In this document: piece by piece, positions 45,367 to 54,959 of the stretch
Layout of the letters: each line of letters starts with the position of its first letter
Numbering within the stretch: position 1 is the first letter of the stretch
NCBI RefSeq assembly: GCF_003797825.1
Contig: NZ_RKME01000005.1
Coordinates: 62,001 to 126,000, forward strand
DNA: 64,000 nucleotides
Direction: 5' to 3'
Source: Gordonia sp. OPL2
GTDB taxonomy: Bacteria; Actinomycetota; Actinomycetes; Mycobacteriales; Mycobacteriaceae
Made by a program: the position numbers and the translations under genes
The notes under the pieces: generated by a model
What the model was told of the DNA's origin: nothing
Seen by the model: only the letters and a program-made list of their open reading frames with translations
Database searches by the model: none

Positions 45367-46767
45367 TCAGTAGTCGTCGGGGTCGAGCCGTCGCACACGC
45401 CGATGGGGCAGGGCTATGCCCAGGACTGCGGCGATCACGGCTGCGCACACCCCGGTGCCGATGAGGGCGATGGTGCGTGCGGTGTGGTCGGGCGGAGTGC
45501 GTACCGCGGGCGCGGCGATCGCCTCGCCGTCGGTCGGATCCGGCAGCTCGCCCGAGATCTCACTGGTCAGGGCGGCAACCGGATCGATCACCCCGTAACC
45601 GATCTGCGTGTCGCGCCCGGTGCCGGGGGCATGCGCGGTCCGGGTGATCCGCTCCATCACGGCTCGGGGTCGCAGGTCCGGGAATCGCGCCCGGATCAGC
45701 GCGACGGTCCCTGCCACATACGGGGTGGCGAAACTGGTGCCGACGATCGGCACCGGCCCGTCCTGGCCCTGCTGGGCATCGACGAGCGCCGACGACCCGC
45801 GCGTGCTGTCGAGACTGACGATGTCGGTGCCGGGCGCGGCCACCCCCACCCACGGTCCGTGCAGGCTGAACCCGCTCGGTGCGCCGGTGCCGGCATCGAC
45901 CGATCCGACGGCGAGCACATACGGCGAGAACCACGCCGGGCTGGCGACCGTCCCGACCGATCCCCAGCCCTCGGTGTCACCGGGTGACGGGGCCGGATTC
46001 TGTTGGCGGCAACCGGAATTCTGCGAGAGGTTGCCCGCTGCGACGACGACCACGACGTTGCGGTCGTAGGCGTACTTGACGGCGGCACCGAGGGACCGGT
46101 CGTTGAGGCGGGTCCCGGCCGATGCGCAGGCGACCTCGGAGATGTTGATGACGGTGGCGCCCAGATCGGCGGCGCGCACCACCGCGTTGGCGAGGGTGCG
46201 CACCGAGCCGTAGCCGGAACCGACGGTGGGATCGGCGTCGTCGGCCGAGCGCTGGTTCTTCGCCGAATACGCGCCGCTGGACTGTCGGATCGAGATGAGC
46301 GAGGCGTCGGGTGCGACGCCGGCGAAGGCGTCACGCCCGCTCGGGGAGGCGGCGATGATGCCCGCGACGAGGGTGCCGTGTGCGTCGCAGTCGACCAGCC
46401 CGTTGCCCGACGACACGTAGTCACCGCCGGCCTGCACCCGCCCCAGACGCGGGTGCGGGGTCACCCCGGTGTCGATGACGGCCACGCGCTGGCCCTTGCC
46501 CCGACTGAACCGCCAGGCCTGCGGAAGATTCATCATTGCTTGCGCCGCAGTGGGTTTCGAGTTGTCGTGGCGACCGGTTGCCAGCGGCTTGGCGCACAGT
46601 GTGCGCTGCTCGGTGGGTTCGGGCGGTCCGACCGGCGCGGAACGCACGAGGGCTCCGGGATCGATCGTCGGCGGTGTCATCGCGGCCGCCGGACCGCCGC
46701 CGACACCCACCACGAGCGCCATCGTGGACAGCAGGGCACCCGCGGTGCCCGCCGCGCGTCTGCGCAC
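45367..46767 (-). CDS. mycP: Mycosin, subtilisin-like protease of an ESX-4-type system
   Basis: 466 residues. A signal peptide is followed by an S8 protease domain with Asp99 (VAVIDTGV), His130 (DCDAHGTLVAG), the oxyanion Asn246 (VAAGN) and Ser345 (VGTSFATPYVAG). A C-terminal membrane helix (about 438-458) anchors it. MycP proteases stabilise type VII secretion complexes and process substrates. The GTG at 46767 lies 1 bp after the eccD stop, so the two are co-transcribed. In M. tuberculosis eccB4 follows, and it is absent here. Confidence 0.94.
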   Translation of the reverse strand: MRRRAAGTAGALLSTMALVVGVGGGPAAAMTPPTIDPGALVRSAPVGPPEPTEQRTLCAKPLATGRHDNSKPTAAQAMMNLPQAWRFSRGKGQRVAVIDTGVTPHPRLGRVQAGGDYVSSGNGLVDCDAHGTLVAGIIAASPSGRDAFAGVAPDASLISIRQSSGAYSAKNQRSADDADPTVGSGYGSVRTLANAVVRAADLGATVINISEVACASAGTRLNDRSLGAAVKYAYDRNVVVVVAAGNLSQNSGCRQQNPAPSPGDTEGWGSVGTVASPAWFSPYVLAVGSVDAGTGAPSGFSLHGPWVGVAAPGTDIVSLDSTRGSSALVDAQQGQDGPVPIVGTSFATPYVAGTVALIRARFPDLRPRAVMERITRTAHAPGTGRDTQIGYGVIDPVAALTSEISGELPDPTDGEAIAAPAVRTPPDHTARTIALIGTGVCAAVIAAVLGIALPHRRVRRLDPDDY

Positions 46768-46768
46768 G

Positions 46769-48295
46769 TCAGATCTCCCGGACGATCCGGTACAGGTCGA
46801 GAATCCAGAGCAGCAGCGGCACGATGACGGCGACGAGGAGGTATTCGAGAATCTCGGCGGCGCGGCGCGTGACCGGTGAGAACTCCTGACGCGGCGCCAC
46901 GACGCCGAGCACCAGCGCGGCCGCGACGATCACCATCGCGAGCACGAATCCGATGATCGGCCAGCTGCCCGCGCCGACGGCGAGCCCGGTGGTCAGCGCG
47001 ATCATCGCGGCCGATCCGGCGGCGACGAGGAACGCCGCCTGGGCGAGGTCGCTGTGGGAGCGTCCGCGCAGGCACAGCACCACGGCGACGATGGCGGCGA
47101 ACGCGGCGGACTTCGGCGCGAACCCGGCGAGGGGAGCCGCGGCCAGGACGGCGGCGACGGCGGTGACCGTGGCGGTGCCCGCGATGATGCCGGTGAGGTA
47201 GGCGTTCGCGACGAACGACCGCCGCTCCAGGGCGTCGGCCTTGGGCAGCGCCATCGCGCCGATGGCGCCGATTCCCTCGATGGTGGGCTTCGGCTCGATG
47301 TCCTCGGTGTCGATCGCGGCACCCGCGGTCGGGACCGGTGGGAGTGGCAGCTTCGCCAGCATGATGGTGGCGCGAGGTGCGAGGGCGACGACGAGGAGGC
47401 CGACGGCGGCGACGACGGCCGCGACGTCGGGAACGCTTGCGCCGAGCAGGAGTTCGGCCGCACAGGCGCATCCGACGAGGAAGGCGGCGGTCGTCACGGC
47501 ACTGTGCAGGGCGGAACCCACCGCGGTGAGTCGATACGACACGACGGCCGCGACGAGTGTGAGTGCGCACCCGAGGGTCAGGTGTGCGGACCCGAAGCGG
47601 CCCGGGGTGAGCAACATGCCGGTGACGGCGGCCAGCGGCATGGCCGCGGCGGCGAGGACCGCTGCGCTGGTGGCATCGCGGTAGTGGCGCGCGACGATGG
47701 TCGCGGCCGTGAGCAGTCCGACCGCACCGAGGGCGCTGAGGCCGCCGACCCACAGGGCGTCACTGGTCCACCGGTAGGCGCCGAGAGCGACCGCGGCCGC
47801 CACCGATGCGACCAGGGCGACGGCGAATCCGGCGTATCGGGCCGATACCGGCGACCAACTGGCGAACCGGGATTCATTCAGACGAGCGACAGCGTCGACC
47901 ACGTCGTCGAACAGCGCGGGGGACTCTCCGGTGCGTGTGGACCGCAGGACGAGGAGATCACCGTCGCGGATTCCTGACTCCGACAGCGAGCGGTTGGGCG
48001 CTATCGCCTCCTGTCCGACGAGGCTGAGCGTCCATCGGTTCTGTCGGTCGTATGGACGACCTTCACCGCCGTCAGGGTCATCGGTGTCGCGTCGCGCCGG
48101 TGTCCGTGAGGTGATCTGTGCGACCAGGTCAGGGATGAGTGCGGCGATCGGCAACCCCGCGGGTAAACCCACGTCGAGCTGCGTGTTCCCGCCCAGCACC
48201 GAGACGCGGACGAGCTCCGGCTCGATACCGGCGTCGTCGCGTGGCCCCCCGGCCTGCGACCGACCCGTCACAATCTGCGCATCCAGAGTCGACAT
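46769..48295 (-). CDS. eccD: EccD, integral membrane protein of a type VII secretion system
   Basis: 508 residues. The N-terminal ubiquitin-like domain (LVRVSVLGGNTQLDVGLPAG, about residues 28-47) is followed by eleven or so membrane helices. Examples are FAVALVASVAAAVALGAY, AALVAAAVVSYRLTAV-like Ala/Val-rich spans and a final LLVAVIVPLLLWILDL. EccD dimers line the type VII membrane pore. ATG 48295 follows a promoter region shared with eccC. Confidence 0.93.
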   Translation of the reverse strand: MSTLDAQIVTGRSQAGGPRDDAGIEPELVRVSVLGGNTQLDVGLPAGLPIAALIPDLVAQITSRTPARRDTDDPDGGEGRPYDRQNRWTLSLVGQEAIAPNRSLSESGIRDGDLLVLRSTRTGESPALFDDVVDAVARLNESRFASWSPVSARYAGFAVALVASVAAAVALGAYRWTSDALWVGGLSALGAVGLLTAATIVARHYRDATSAAVLAAAAMPLAAVTGMLLTPGRFGSAHLTLGCALTLVAAVVSYRLTAVGSALHSAVTTAAFLVGCACAAELLLGASVPDVAAVVAAVGLLVVALAPRATIMLAKLPLPPVPTAGAAIDTEDIEPKPTIEGIGAIGAMALPKADALERRSFVANAYLTGIIAGTATVTAVAAVLAAAPLAGFAPKSAAFAAIVAVVLCLRGRSHSDLAQAAFLVAAGSAAMIALTTGLAVGAGSWPIIGFVLAMVIVAAALVLGVVAPRQEFSPVTRRAAEILEYLLVAVIVPLLLWILDLYRIVREI

Positions 48296-48317
48296 CTGGT
48301 GGATCCTCCCCGCCCTG

Positions 48318-48342
48318 TTCGCGGTTAACATAGCGAACCGCG
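48318..48342. promoter_or_regulatory. Overlapping inverted repeats in the eccD-eccC divergent promoter
   Basis: CGCGGTT (48320-48326) pairs with AACCGCG (48336-48342), and GTTCGC with GCGAAC overlaps it. TAACAT at 48326-48331 could be a -10 for eccC. A regulator operator is inferred. Confidence 0.45.
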
Positions 48343-48416
48343 TCAATTGTGTACCAGCGCCGCCTCGTCGGACCACGTCGGGGGCGCGGGAGCTTCTCCG
48401 GGGGGAACGTCGAGTG

Positions 48417-51400
48417 GTGACAACAACGGAAGGGTTCGTCCGTCGTCCGCGGATCACCCCCCCGCGGACCCCCGGGGGCGAGCTGAACCTGCAGCCACCG
48501 CCCGATGTCCCACGCGTGGTGCCGGGCAACATGCTGGTCAAGATGCTGCCCGTCGTGATGGTGGTTGCCGTCGTCGGGATGATCGCGATGATGTTCGCGA
48601 CCGGCGGCCGCAACATCCTGTCGAACCCCCTCTTCATGATGTTCCCGCTGATGATGCTGATGTCGATGTTCGGCATGTTCGCCGCCGGGGGCGGCCGCGG
48701 TGGTGGAAAGCGCGCCGCCGAACTCAACGAGGAACGCAAGGACTACTTCCGCTATCTCGGCCAGACCCGCGAACAGGTTCTCGAGACCGTGGAGGCGCAG
48801 CGGGCGGCGCGGTCGTGGAGTCATCCGGATCCGGCAGCGCTGCTCGACATCGTCGGCAGCCGTCGCATGTGGGAGCGCCGACCCACCGACAGCGACTTCG
48901 CGCACGTGCGGATCGGAGTCGGTTCCCAGCGTCTGGCCACCCGGCTCATGCCGCCCGAGACGGGGCCGCTCGAGGACATCGAACCCGTGTCGATGGTGGC
49001 GCTGCGGCGATTCGTCCGCACCCACTCGATGGTTCATCGACTACCGACGTCGATCTCGCTGCGCGGCTTCCCGGCGGTCAACATCGAGGGGGCACGTCAG
49101 GAGACCCGGGATCTGGTGCGCGCCATGCTGGTCCAGCTGTGCGCGTTCCACGGCCCGGATCACCTGCACATCGCCATCATCACCGGGGACCCGGCGGGGG
49201 AGGCCTGGGACTGGGCGAAATGGCTTCCGCACGTGGGTCATCCGACTCTGCGTGACGGCCTCGGGGCGATGCGCATGATCTATCCGACGTTGGCCGACTT
49301 CGAGAACTCGATGGCCGCGGACCTGCTCGAACGCGGCCGGTTCAGCCGGTCCGCGCCGCCGAGCCCGGGTCGCGCCCACCTGGTCATGGTCATCGACGAC
49401 GGCCACGTGGCCGGTGACGAGCGGCTGATCAACGACGCGGGCATGGAGGGCGTGACGGTGCTCGACCTCACGGCGCCACCCGACGGTCTGGCGGCTCGAC
49501 GAGGTCTGGCGCTGGTGGTCCGCAACAGGCGGTTGTCGGCGCGCACCGCGTTCGACGTCGAGGAGTTCGGCGACATGGATTCGCTGACCATCCCCGAGGC
49601 GGAGACGCTGGCCCGGCGGATGGCCCGCTACCGCCTGGCCACGGCGGCCGCGCTGGCCAATCTCGAGTCGGAGGCCGCCTCGAGCGACCCGGGTCTCCCG
49701 TCCCTGCTGGGCATTGCGGACGCGGCACGGTTCGATCCGCTCGTGCACTGGCGGGGCCGCACCGGTCGCGAACGCCTGCGGGTACCCATCGGATACACGC
49801 CGAGCGGTACACCGGTCGATCTCGACATCAAGGAGAGTGCGCACGGCGGCATGGGGCCGCACGGACTCTGCATCGGTGCGACCGGTTCGGGCAAGTCCGA
49901 GTTCCTCCGGACGCTCGTCCTGGCCATGCTCGCCACCCACTCGCCGACCGAGCTCAATCTGGTACTCGTCGACTTCAAGGGTGGCGCAACGTTTCTCGGG
50001 CTCGAGTCGGCCCCACACGTCGCAGCCATCATCACCAACCTCGAGCAAGAGCTGTCGATGGTCGACCGCATGAAGGACGCGCTGTCGGGCGAGATGAATC
50101 GCCGCCAGGAGCTCCTGCGGTCGGCGGGCAATTTCGCGAACGTCACCGACTACGAACGCGCCCGCGCCTCAGGTGTACGCCTCGAACCGTTGCCGGCCTT
50201 GTTCATCGTCGTCGACGAGTTCTCCGAACTGTTGTCGCAGAAGCCGGATTTCGCGGAGCTGTTCGTCGCGATCGGCCGGCTCGGCCGATCGCTGCACATC
50301 CACCTGCTGCTTGCCTCGCAGCGCCTGGAGGAGGGCAAGCTGCGCGGCCTGGACAGTCACCTGTCCTATCGCATCGGTCTGAAGACGTTCTCGGCCAACG
50401 AGTCCCGTTCCGTACTCGGCGTGCCCGACGCCTACCATCTGCCCAGCGTGCCCGGGTCGGCCTACCTGAAGTGCGACTCGGCGGAGCCGGTCCGGTTCAA
50501 CACGTCCTACGTGTCCGGTCCGTACCACTCGCCGGTGCCGGTCGACGGCGTGATCGACGACGGCCCGGTCTACGTGGGCCCGCGTGGGCGGATGAAGATC
50601 TTCACCGCGCTACCGGTCCCGTTGGAGGACGGCAGCGCGAGTTCCTCGGTGCTCGATCAGGCGCAGGCCCTGTTGGACGAGGAGCCACCCGCCGCCGGCC
50701 CGGCCACGTCGTACGACGCTCCCGCAGCCGCCGCGGTGCCCACCCTGCTCGACACCCTGGTCGGCCGAATGGCGGGCCACGGCCCGCCCGCCCACGAGGT
50801 ATGGCTCGATCCGCTCGACGAGTCGCCCACGGTCGACGCGTTCGTGGGCCGCCGCGACTGGACGGTGCCGGGTGGGGTCGGAGATCTGCGGCTCGCGGTC
50901 GGCTACGTCGACCGTCCCTACGATCAGCGACGCGACGTCTACACCATCGATCTGGCGGGCGCGGCGGGCAACGTCGCCGTCGTCGGCGGTCCGCAGTCGG
51001 GCAAGTCGACGACCCTGCGCACGATCATCATGTCGGCCGCGGCCACGCACACACCGGAGCAGGTGCAGTTCTACTGCCTGGATTTCGGTGGCGGCAGCCT
51101 CGCCGGTGTCGCCGGCCTCCCGCATGTCGGGTCGGTGGCGTCCCGCGGCGACATGGACGCGGTGCGCCGAACCGTCGCCGAGGTCTCCGCGATCGTCCGC
51201 ACGCGCGAATTGTTGTTCTCCCGGTTGGGCATCGAGTCGATGCGCGACTACCGGGCGCGGCGGGCCGCGTGGTTCGCCGGCGGCGCAACCGATCCGGCGG
51301 ACCCGCTCACCGAGGACCGGCACGGCGACGTGTTCCTCGTGCTCGACGGGATCGGTCTGCTGCGCAACGAACTCGACTTCCTCGAGGACCAGATCTCGGC

Positions 51401-52499
51401 GATCGTCGGCCAGGGCCTGTCGTATGGCGTGCATGTCATCGTGTCGGCGACGCGCTGGGCGGAGGTCCGCCCCGCCGTGAAGGACCTGATGGGCAGCCGG
51501 ATCGAACTGAAGCTCGGCGATGCGATGGATTCGGAGATGGGCCGTCGCGCAGCCGCTCTGGTGCCCCACAACCGACCGGGCCGAGGACTCACCCCGGACG
51601 AGCTGCACATGCTGATCGCGCTGCCGCGTCTCGACGGGGTCAGCTCCCCGGAGTCGCTGCCGGCCGGGATGGCACACGCGGTCGACCAGCTCAGCGCCGC
51701 CTATCGCGGCCGGGAGGCGATGGCGGTGCGCAAGCTCGGGGTCGAGATCGCCCAGAGCGCCGTCGACGACCTCGTCGCGGAGGCCGGGATCACCCTGGCC
51801 CCCAACCAGGTGGCGATCGGCGTCGGCGAACTCGAACTCGCCCCGGTGGTGCTGGACTTCAGCACCCAGCCGCACTTCTTGGTGTTCTCCGACGTCGAGC
51901 ACGGCAAGACCACGTTGTTGCGCAACATCGTCCGCGGCCTGGTGTGCAATTCGACATCGGAACAGGTGAAGATCGTCTTCGTCGACTACCGGCGCACGAT
52001 GCTCGGCATCATCGACGGCGATCACCTCGGCGGGTACGCCAGTTCGGCGAACAAGGCCGCACCGATGATGGCCCAGCTCGCCGACATCCTCACCGCCCGG
52101 CTGCCCCCGGAAGACGTGACACCGCAGCAACTCCGGGACCGCACCTACTACACGGGCGCCGACGTCTACCTCGTCATCGACGACTACGACATGGTGGCCA
52201 CGGCCTCGGGCAATCCGCTCATGCCGCTGGTGGACCTCGCCGCGCACGCACGTGACATCGGGTTCCACATCATCCTGGCGCGTCGGTCGGGCGGCGTCGG
52301 TCGGGCGATGTTCGACCCGCTGATCGGCCGACTCAAGGATCTGTCCAGCGACATGTTGCTCATGAGCGGCGACCGCGACGAGGGCTACATCACCGGGCGC
52401 GTGCGCATGCAGCAGCTGATCCCCGGTCGCGGCGAGCTCATCTCACGTTCGCGACCGCAGGAGATGATCCAGGTCGGCTTCGTCGAACCGGAGGAGTGA
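48417..52499 (+). CDS. eccC: EccC, three-ATPase FtsK/SpoIIIE motor of a type VII secretion system
   Basis: 1360 residues. Two membrane helices (about residues 35-75, MLPVVMVVAVVGMIAMMFAT) precede the motor. ATPase 1 has Walker A GATGSGKSEFLRTL (about residue 487) and LFIVVDEFSELL. ATPase 2 has GGPQSGKSTTLRT (about 857) and VFLVLDG. ATPase 3 has DVEHGKTTLLRN (about 1158) and VYLVIDDYDM. The motor recognises the C-terminal signals of WXG substrates and drives export. GTG 48417 (or 48414) follows GGGGGGAACG. It is an EccC4-type single polypeptide and ends in a GTGA overlap. Confidence 0.95.
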   Translation: MTTTEGFVRRPRITPPRTPGGELNLQPPPDVPRVVPGNMLVKMLPVVMVVAVVGMIAMMFATGGRNILSNPLFMMFPLMMLMSMFGMFAAGGGRGGGKRAAELNEERKDYFRYLGQTREQVLETVEAQRAARSWSHPDPAALLDIVGSRRMWERRPTDSDFAHVRIGVGSQRLATRLMPPETGPLEDIEPVSMVALRRFVRTHSMVHRLPTSISLRGFPAVNIEGARQETRDLVRAMLVQLCAFHGPDHLHIAIITGDPAGEAWDWAKWLPHVGHPTLRDGLGAMRMIYPTLADFENSMAADLLERGRFSRSAPPSPGRAHLVMVIDDGHVAGDERLINDAGMEGVTVLDLTAPPDGLAARRGLALVVRNRRLSARTAFDVEEFGDMDSLTIPEAETLARRMARYRLATAAALANLESEAASSDPGLPSLLGIADAARFDPLVHWRGRTGRERLRVPIGYTPSGTPVDLDIKESAHGGMGPHGLCIGATGSGKSEFLRTLVLAMLATHSPTELNLVLVDFKGGATFLGLESAPHVAAIITNLEQELSMVDRMKDALSGEMNRRQELLRSAGNFANVTDYERARASGVRLEPLPALFIVVDEFSELLSQKPDFAELFVAIGRLGRSLHIHLLLASQRLEEGKLRGLDSHLSYRIGLKTFSANESRSVLGVPDAYHLPSVPGSAYLKCDSAEPVRFNTSYVSGPYHSPVPVDGVIDDGPVYVGPRGRMKIFTALPVPLEDGSASSSVLDQAQALLDEEPPAAGPATSYDAPAAAAVPTLLDTLVGRMAGHGPPAHEVWLDPLDESPTVDAFVGRRDWTVPGGVGDLRLAVGYVDRPYDQRRDVYTIDLAGAAGNVAVVGGPQSGKSTTLRTIIMSAAATHTPEQVQFYCLDFGGGSLAGVAGLPHVGSVASRGDMDAVRRTVAEVSAIVRTRELLFSRLGIESMRDYRARRAAWFAGGATDPADPLTEDRHGDVFLVLDGIGLLRNELDFLEDQISAIVGQGLSYGVHVIVSATRWAEVRPAVKDLMGSRIELKLGDAMDSEMGRRAAALVPHNRPGRGLTPDELHMLIALPRLDGVSSPESLPAGMAHAVDQLSAAYRGREAMAVRKLGVEIAQSAVDDLVAEAGITLAPNQVAIGVGELELAPVVLDFSTQPHFLVFSDVEHGKTTLLRNIVRGLVCNSTSEQVKIVFVDYRRTMLGIIDGDHLGGYASSANKAAPMMAQLADILTARLPPEDVTPQQLRDRTYYTGADVYLVIDDYDMVATASGNPLMPLVDLAAHARDIGFHIILARRSGGVGRAMFDPLIGRLKDLSSDMLLMSGDRDEGYITGRVRMQQLIPGRGELISRSRPQEMIQVGFVEPEE

Positions 52500-53794
52500 G
52501 CAGCGTGCCGTCGCCGTCCCGGCCGACCGTCGTCGACCTCGCCTATGGGCAGGTCCTCCTCGACGGACGGTCGGCGGACGTGACGGCATTGCTCGAATCC
52601 GTGGACGCCGCCACCGTCGTCGTCGCCGGGTCGCGGCGGTATGTCCATCAGGCGTGGCAGTCCTACTGGGCCGACCTCGGTCTGCCGGATCACGACGCGA
52701 CCGGTCCGCTGCCGGTCGTACTGGGGCATCCGAGCACCTGGGGCACGCTGCGGACCTCCGCGCTGAGCCGATCGTTCGCCGATCTGGGTGTGCCGGTCTC
52801 GCTCCTGCCCCGGGCGGTCCTGATCGCCCGCAGCCATTCGGACGGTGCGATGCAACGCTGCGCCGTTGTCGAGACGACACACCTGCCCTCCCTGATCGTC
52901 GATCCCGCGCGCCCGCGACGGACCACGTGGGATGTCACCCGTTTACGACGCACCGCGGCAGGCTGGGGCATCGAGGCGTCCGATGTCCTCGAACCCGAGG
53001 GCACCGACCTCGCGGCGCGCACCGAGGCGGTCGTCGACGACTCGGTCGAGGCCGTGTTCGTCGACGGGGCCCTCCCGGAGGAGGTGACACGCGCCGTCGA
53101 CGTCGTCTCCACGTATGCGCTCGCCGGGCGCGTGGTACCGGTCGACCGTGACCTCATCCGCCGGTACGGGTGGCGATCCGGTCGTGCGGACTCCCCGGAC
53201 AGCCACGGCGCGGTGACCGCGATCCCCGCCGACGACGGCTCAGGCGGAGGCCGGACGACCACGCGGTGGATCTGGGCGGCCGGGGCGGTCGCGGTCGTGA
53301 TCGCCCTGATCGCGGCGGGCGTGGGCTTCTTGCAGCGCGACGGTGGGGACGCGGTGACCGATCGCACCGCCACCGTCGGTCGGACGAGCCTGGTCATCCC
53401 CTCGGAGTGGCGCCAGAGCGAACTCGGGACGGCCCCGGGTCGCGACGGACCGTCGCGCACGGTGTTCGCCGACCCGGACACCGGACGCCGCATCCTCCTG
53501 GTCCAGAGCGAGGTGAGATCGGACTCGACGCTGGCATCGGTGGCCACGAGTCTGGGTAACCGGATCCGTCAGCGCGGCGACGACGTCGTCACCGAGTTCT
53601 CGCCGTCCACCCGATTCATGGGACGCGACGTGATCAGCTACCGCGAGGCGCCGGCGTCCGGGAGCGGCATCCGCTGGTACGTGCTGGTCGCCGACGGCAT
53701 GCAGGTCTCGATCGGCTGTCAGTCGGGGAACGCGGGCGAGTCGGTGGACCCCGAATGTGCGCGGGCCGTCTCGACGGTGCAGATCGCGAGCTGA
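52496..53794 (+). CDS. Type VII secretion-associated membrane protein (Rv3446c-like)
   Basis: 432 residues. It has a cytoplasmic N-terminal domain (about 1-250), one membrane helix (WIWAAGAVAVVIALIAAGVG, about 259-278) and an extracytoplasmic domain with SLVIPSEWRQSEL and MQVSIGCQSGNAGESVDPEC (possible disulfide). It matches the type VII secretion-associated family found next to eccC4. GTG 52496 overlaps the eccC stop by 4 bp. The exact role is unknown. Confidence 0.88.
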   Translation: MSSVPSPSRPTVVDLAYGQVLLDGRSADVTALLESVDAATVVVAGSRRYVHQAWQSYWADLGLPDHDATGPLPVVLGHPSTWGTLRTSALSRSFADLGVPVSLLPRAVLIARSHSDGAMQRCAVVETTHLPSLIVDPARPRRTTWDVTRLRRTAAGWGIEASDVLEPEGTDLAARTEAVVDDSVEAVFVDGALPEEVTRAVDVVSTYALAGRVVPVDRDLIRRYGWRSGRADSPDSHGAVTAIPADDGSGGGRTTTRWIWAAGAVAVVIALIAAGVGFLQRDGGDAVTDRTATVGRTSLVIPSEWRQSELGTAPGRDGPSRTVFADPDTGRRILLVQSEVRSDSTLASVATSLGNRIRQRGDDVVTEFSPSTRFMGRDVISYREAPASGSGIRWYVLVADGMQVSIGCQSGNAGESVDPECARAVSTVQIAS

Positions 53795-53800
53795 CGCGTT

Positions 53801-53830
53801 TTGACCCTGACCAGCGCCATCGCGTAGCCT
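53801..53830 (+). promoter_or_regulatory. rplM-rpsI promoter
   Basis: TTGACC (53801-53806) and TAGCCT (53825-53830) with an 18-bp spacer. It leaves a 5' leader of about 130 nt before rplM. No small gene (such as esxT/esxU) is present in this gap. Confidence 0.75.
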
Positions 53831-53965
53831 GGACCGCTGGTGCATGGCATCTCCGACCGGGTGACCGGGAGGGGATAGTCGAGGCCCGGGTCCCCACTGG
53901 TCGCCGGGAACAACCTCTGCCGTCGCACCCGACCAGCATCCACATCGACAGAGTTGAGGACCACT

Positions 53966-54409
53966 GTGCCCACCTACACCCCGAAGGCCGGTGACATCAC
54001 GCGTTCGTGGCATGTCATCGACGCCACCGACGTGGTGCTCGGCCGCCTCGCCGTGCAGAGCGCGAATCTGCTCCGCGGCAAGCACAAGCCGACCTACGCA
54101 CCGCACGCCGACGGCGGCGATTTCGTCGTCATCATCAACGCCGAGAAGGTCGCGCTGACCAGCAACAAGGCCGAGCGCAAGCTGAACTACCGCCACTCCG
54201 GGCATCCCGGTGGGCTCAAGAGCCAGACGACTGCGGAACTCCTGGAGAGCCATCCCGAGCGGGTGGTCGAGAAGGCCATCAAGGGCATGCTGCCCCACAC
54301 GAAGCTCGGACGCGCGATGGCGGCCAAGCTGAAGGTCTACGCCGGCCCGAACCATCCCCACGAGGCACAGCGCCCCGTGCCCTTCGAGATCAAGCAGGTG
54401 GCCCAGTGA
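53966..54409 (+). CDS. rplM: 50S ribosomal protein L13
   Basis: 147 residues, typical length. L13 motifs are [40 protein letters not shown] and [28 protein letters not shown] precedes the GTG at 53966. The stop overlaps rpsI (GTGA). Confidence 0.98.
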   Translation: MPTYTPKAGDITRSWHVIDATDVVLGRLAVQSANLLRGKHKPTYAPHADGGDFVVIINAEKVALTSNKAERKLNYRHSGHPGGLKSQTTAELLESHPERVVEKAIKGMLPHTKLGRAMAAKLKVYAGPNHPHEAQRPVPFEIKQVAQ

Positions 54410-54957
54410 GCAACGAGAACATCAACGAGCCCGCCGTCGAGATCGACGAGGAGATCCAGGTCGCCGCTGACGGTGGCGTCGAGACCGTCGAGGTCGTCGA
54501 GCAGGCGTCGGACGACTACGACACCGAGATCGTCGCCGAGGCCGGCGAGGTCCGCGAGCCCGTCGTCATCGACCGCCCGATCCAGACCGTCGGTCGCCGC
54601 AAGGAAGCCGTCGTGCGGGTCCGTCTCGTCCCCGGTTCCGGTCAGTTCGAGCTGAACGGCCGCAGCCTCGAGGACTACTTCCCGAACAAGGTGCACCAGC
54701 AGCTCATCAAGGCGCCGCTGGTCACCGTCGAGCGCACCGAGTCGTTCGACATCTTCGCCAAGCTCGTCGGCGGCGGCCCCTCGGGCCAGGCCGGTGCGCT
54801 GCGCCTCGGCATCGCCCGCGCACTCATCGAGGTCACTCCGGATGATCGTCCCGCCCTCAAGAAGGCCGGATTCCTCACCCGTGACCCGCGTGCGGTCGAG
54901 CGCAAGAAGTACGGCCTGAAGAAGGCACGCAAGGCGTCGCAGTACTCCAAGCGCTGA
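54406..54957 (+). CDS. rpsI: 30S ribosomal protein S9
   Basis: 183 residues. An acidic N-terminal extension of about 55 residues, common in actinobacteria, precedes the S9 core ([20 protein letters not shown]). The C-terminal [17 protein letters not shown] reaches the decoding-site tRNA. GTG 54406 overlaps rplM. glmM starts 2 bp after the stop. Confidence 0.97.
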   Translation: MSNENINEPAVEIDEEIQVAADGGVETVEVVEQASDDYDTEIVAEAGEVREPVVIDRPIQTVGRRKEAVVRVRLVPGSGQFELNGRSLEDYFPNKVHQQLIKAPLVTVERTESFDIFAKLVGGGPSGQAGALRLGIARALIEVTPDDRPALKKAGFLTRDPRAVERKKYGLKKARKASQYSKR

Positions 54958-54959
54958 TC

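Noticed and set aside
47931..48413. In-frame upstream extension of eccC
   Set aside because: It runs antisense through eccD and has Ser/Arg/Pro low-complexity. GGGGGGAACG and GTG 48417 give a natural start.
50471..52268. Long frames on both strands inside eccC
   Set aside because: They lack domains and overlap three intact ATPase domains.
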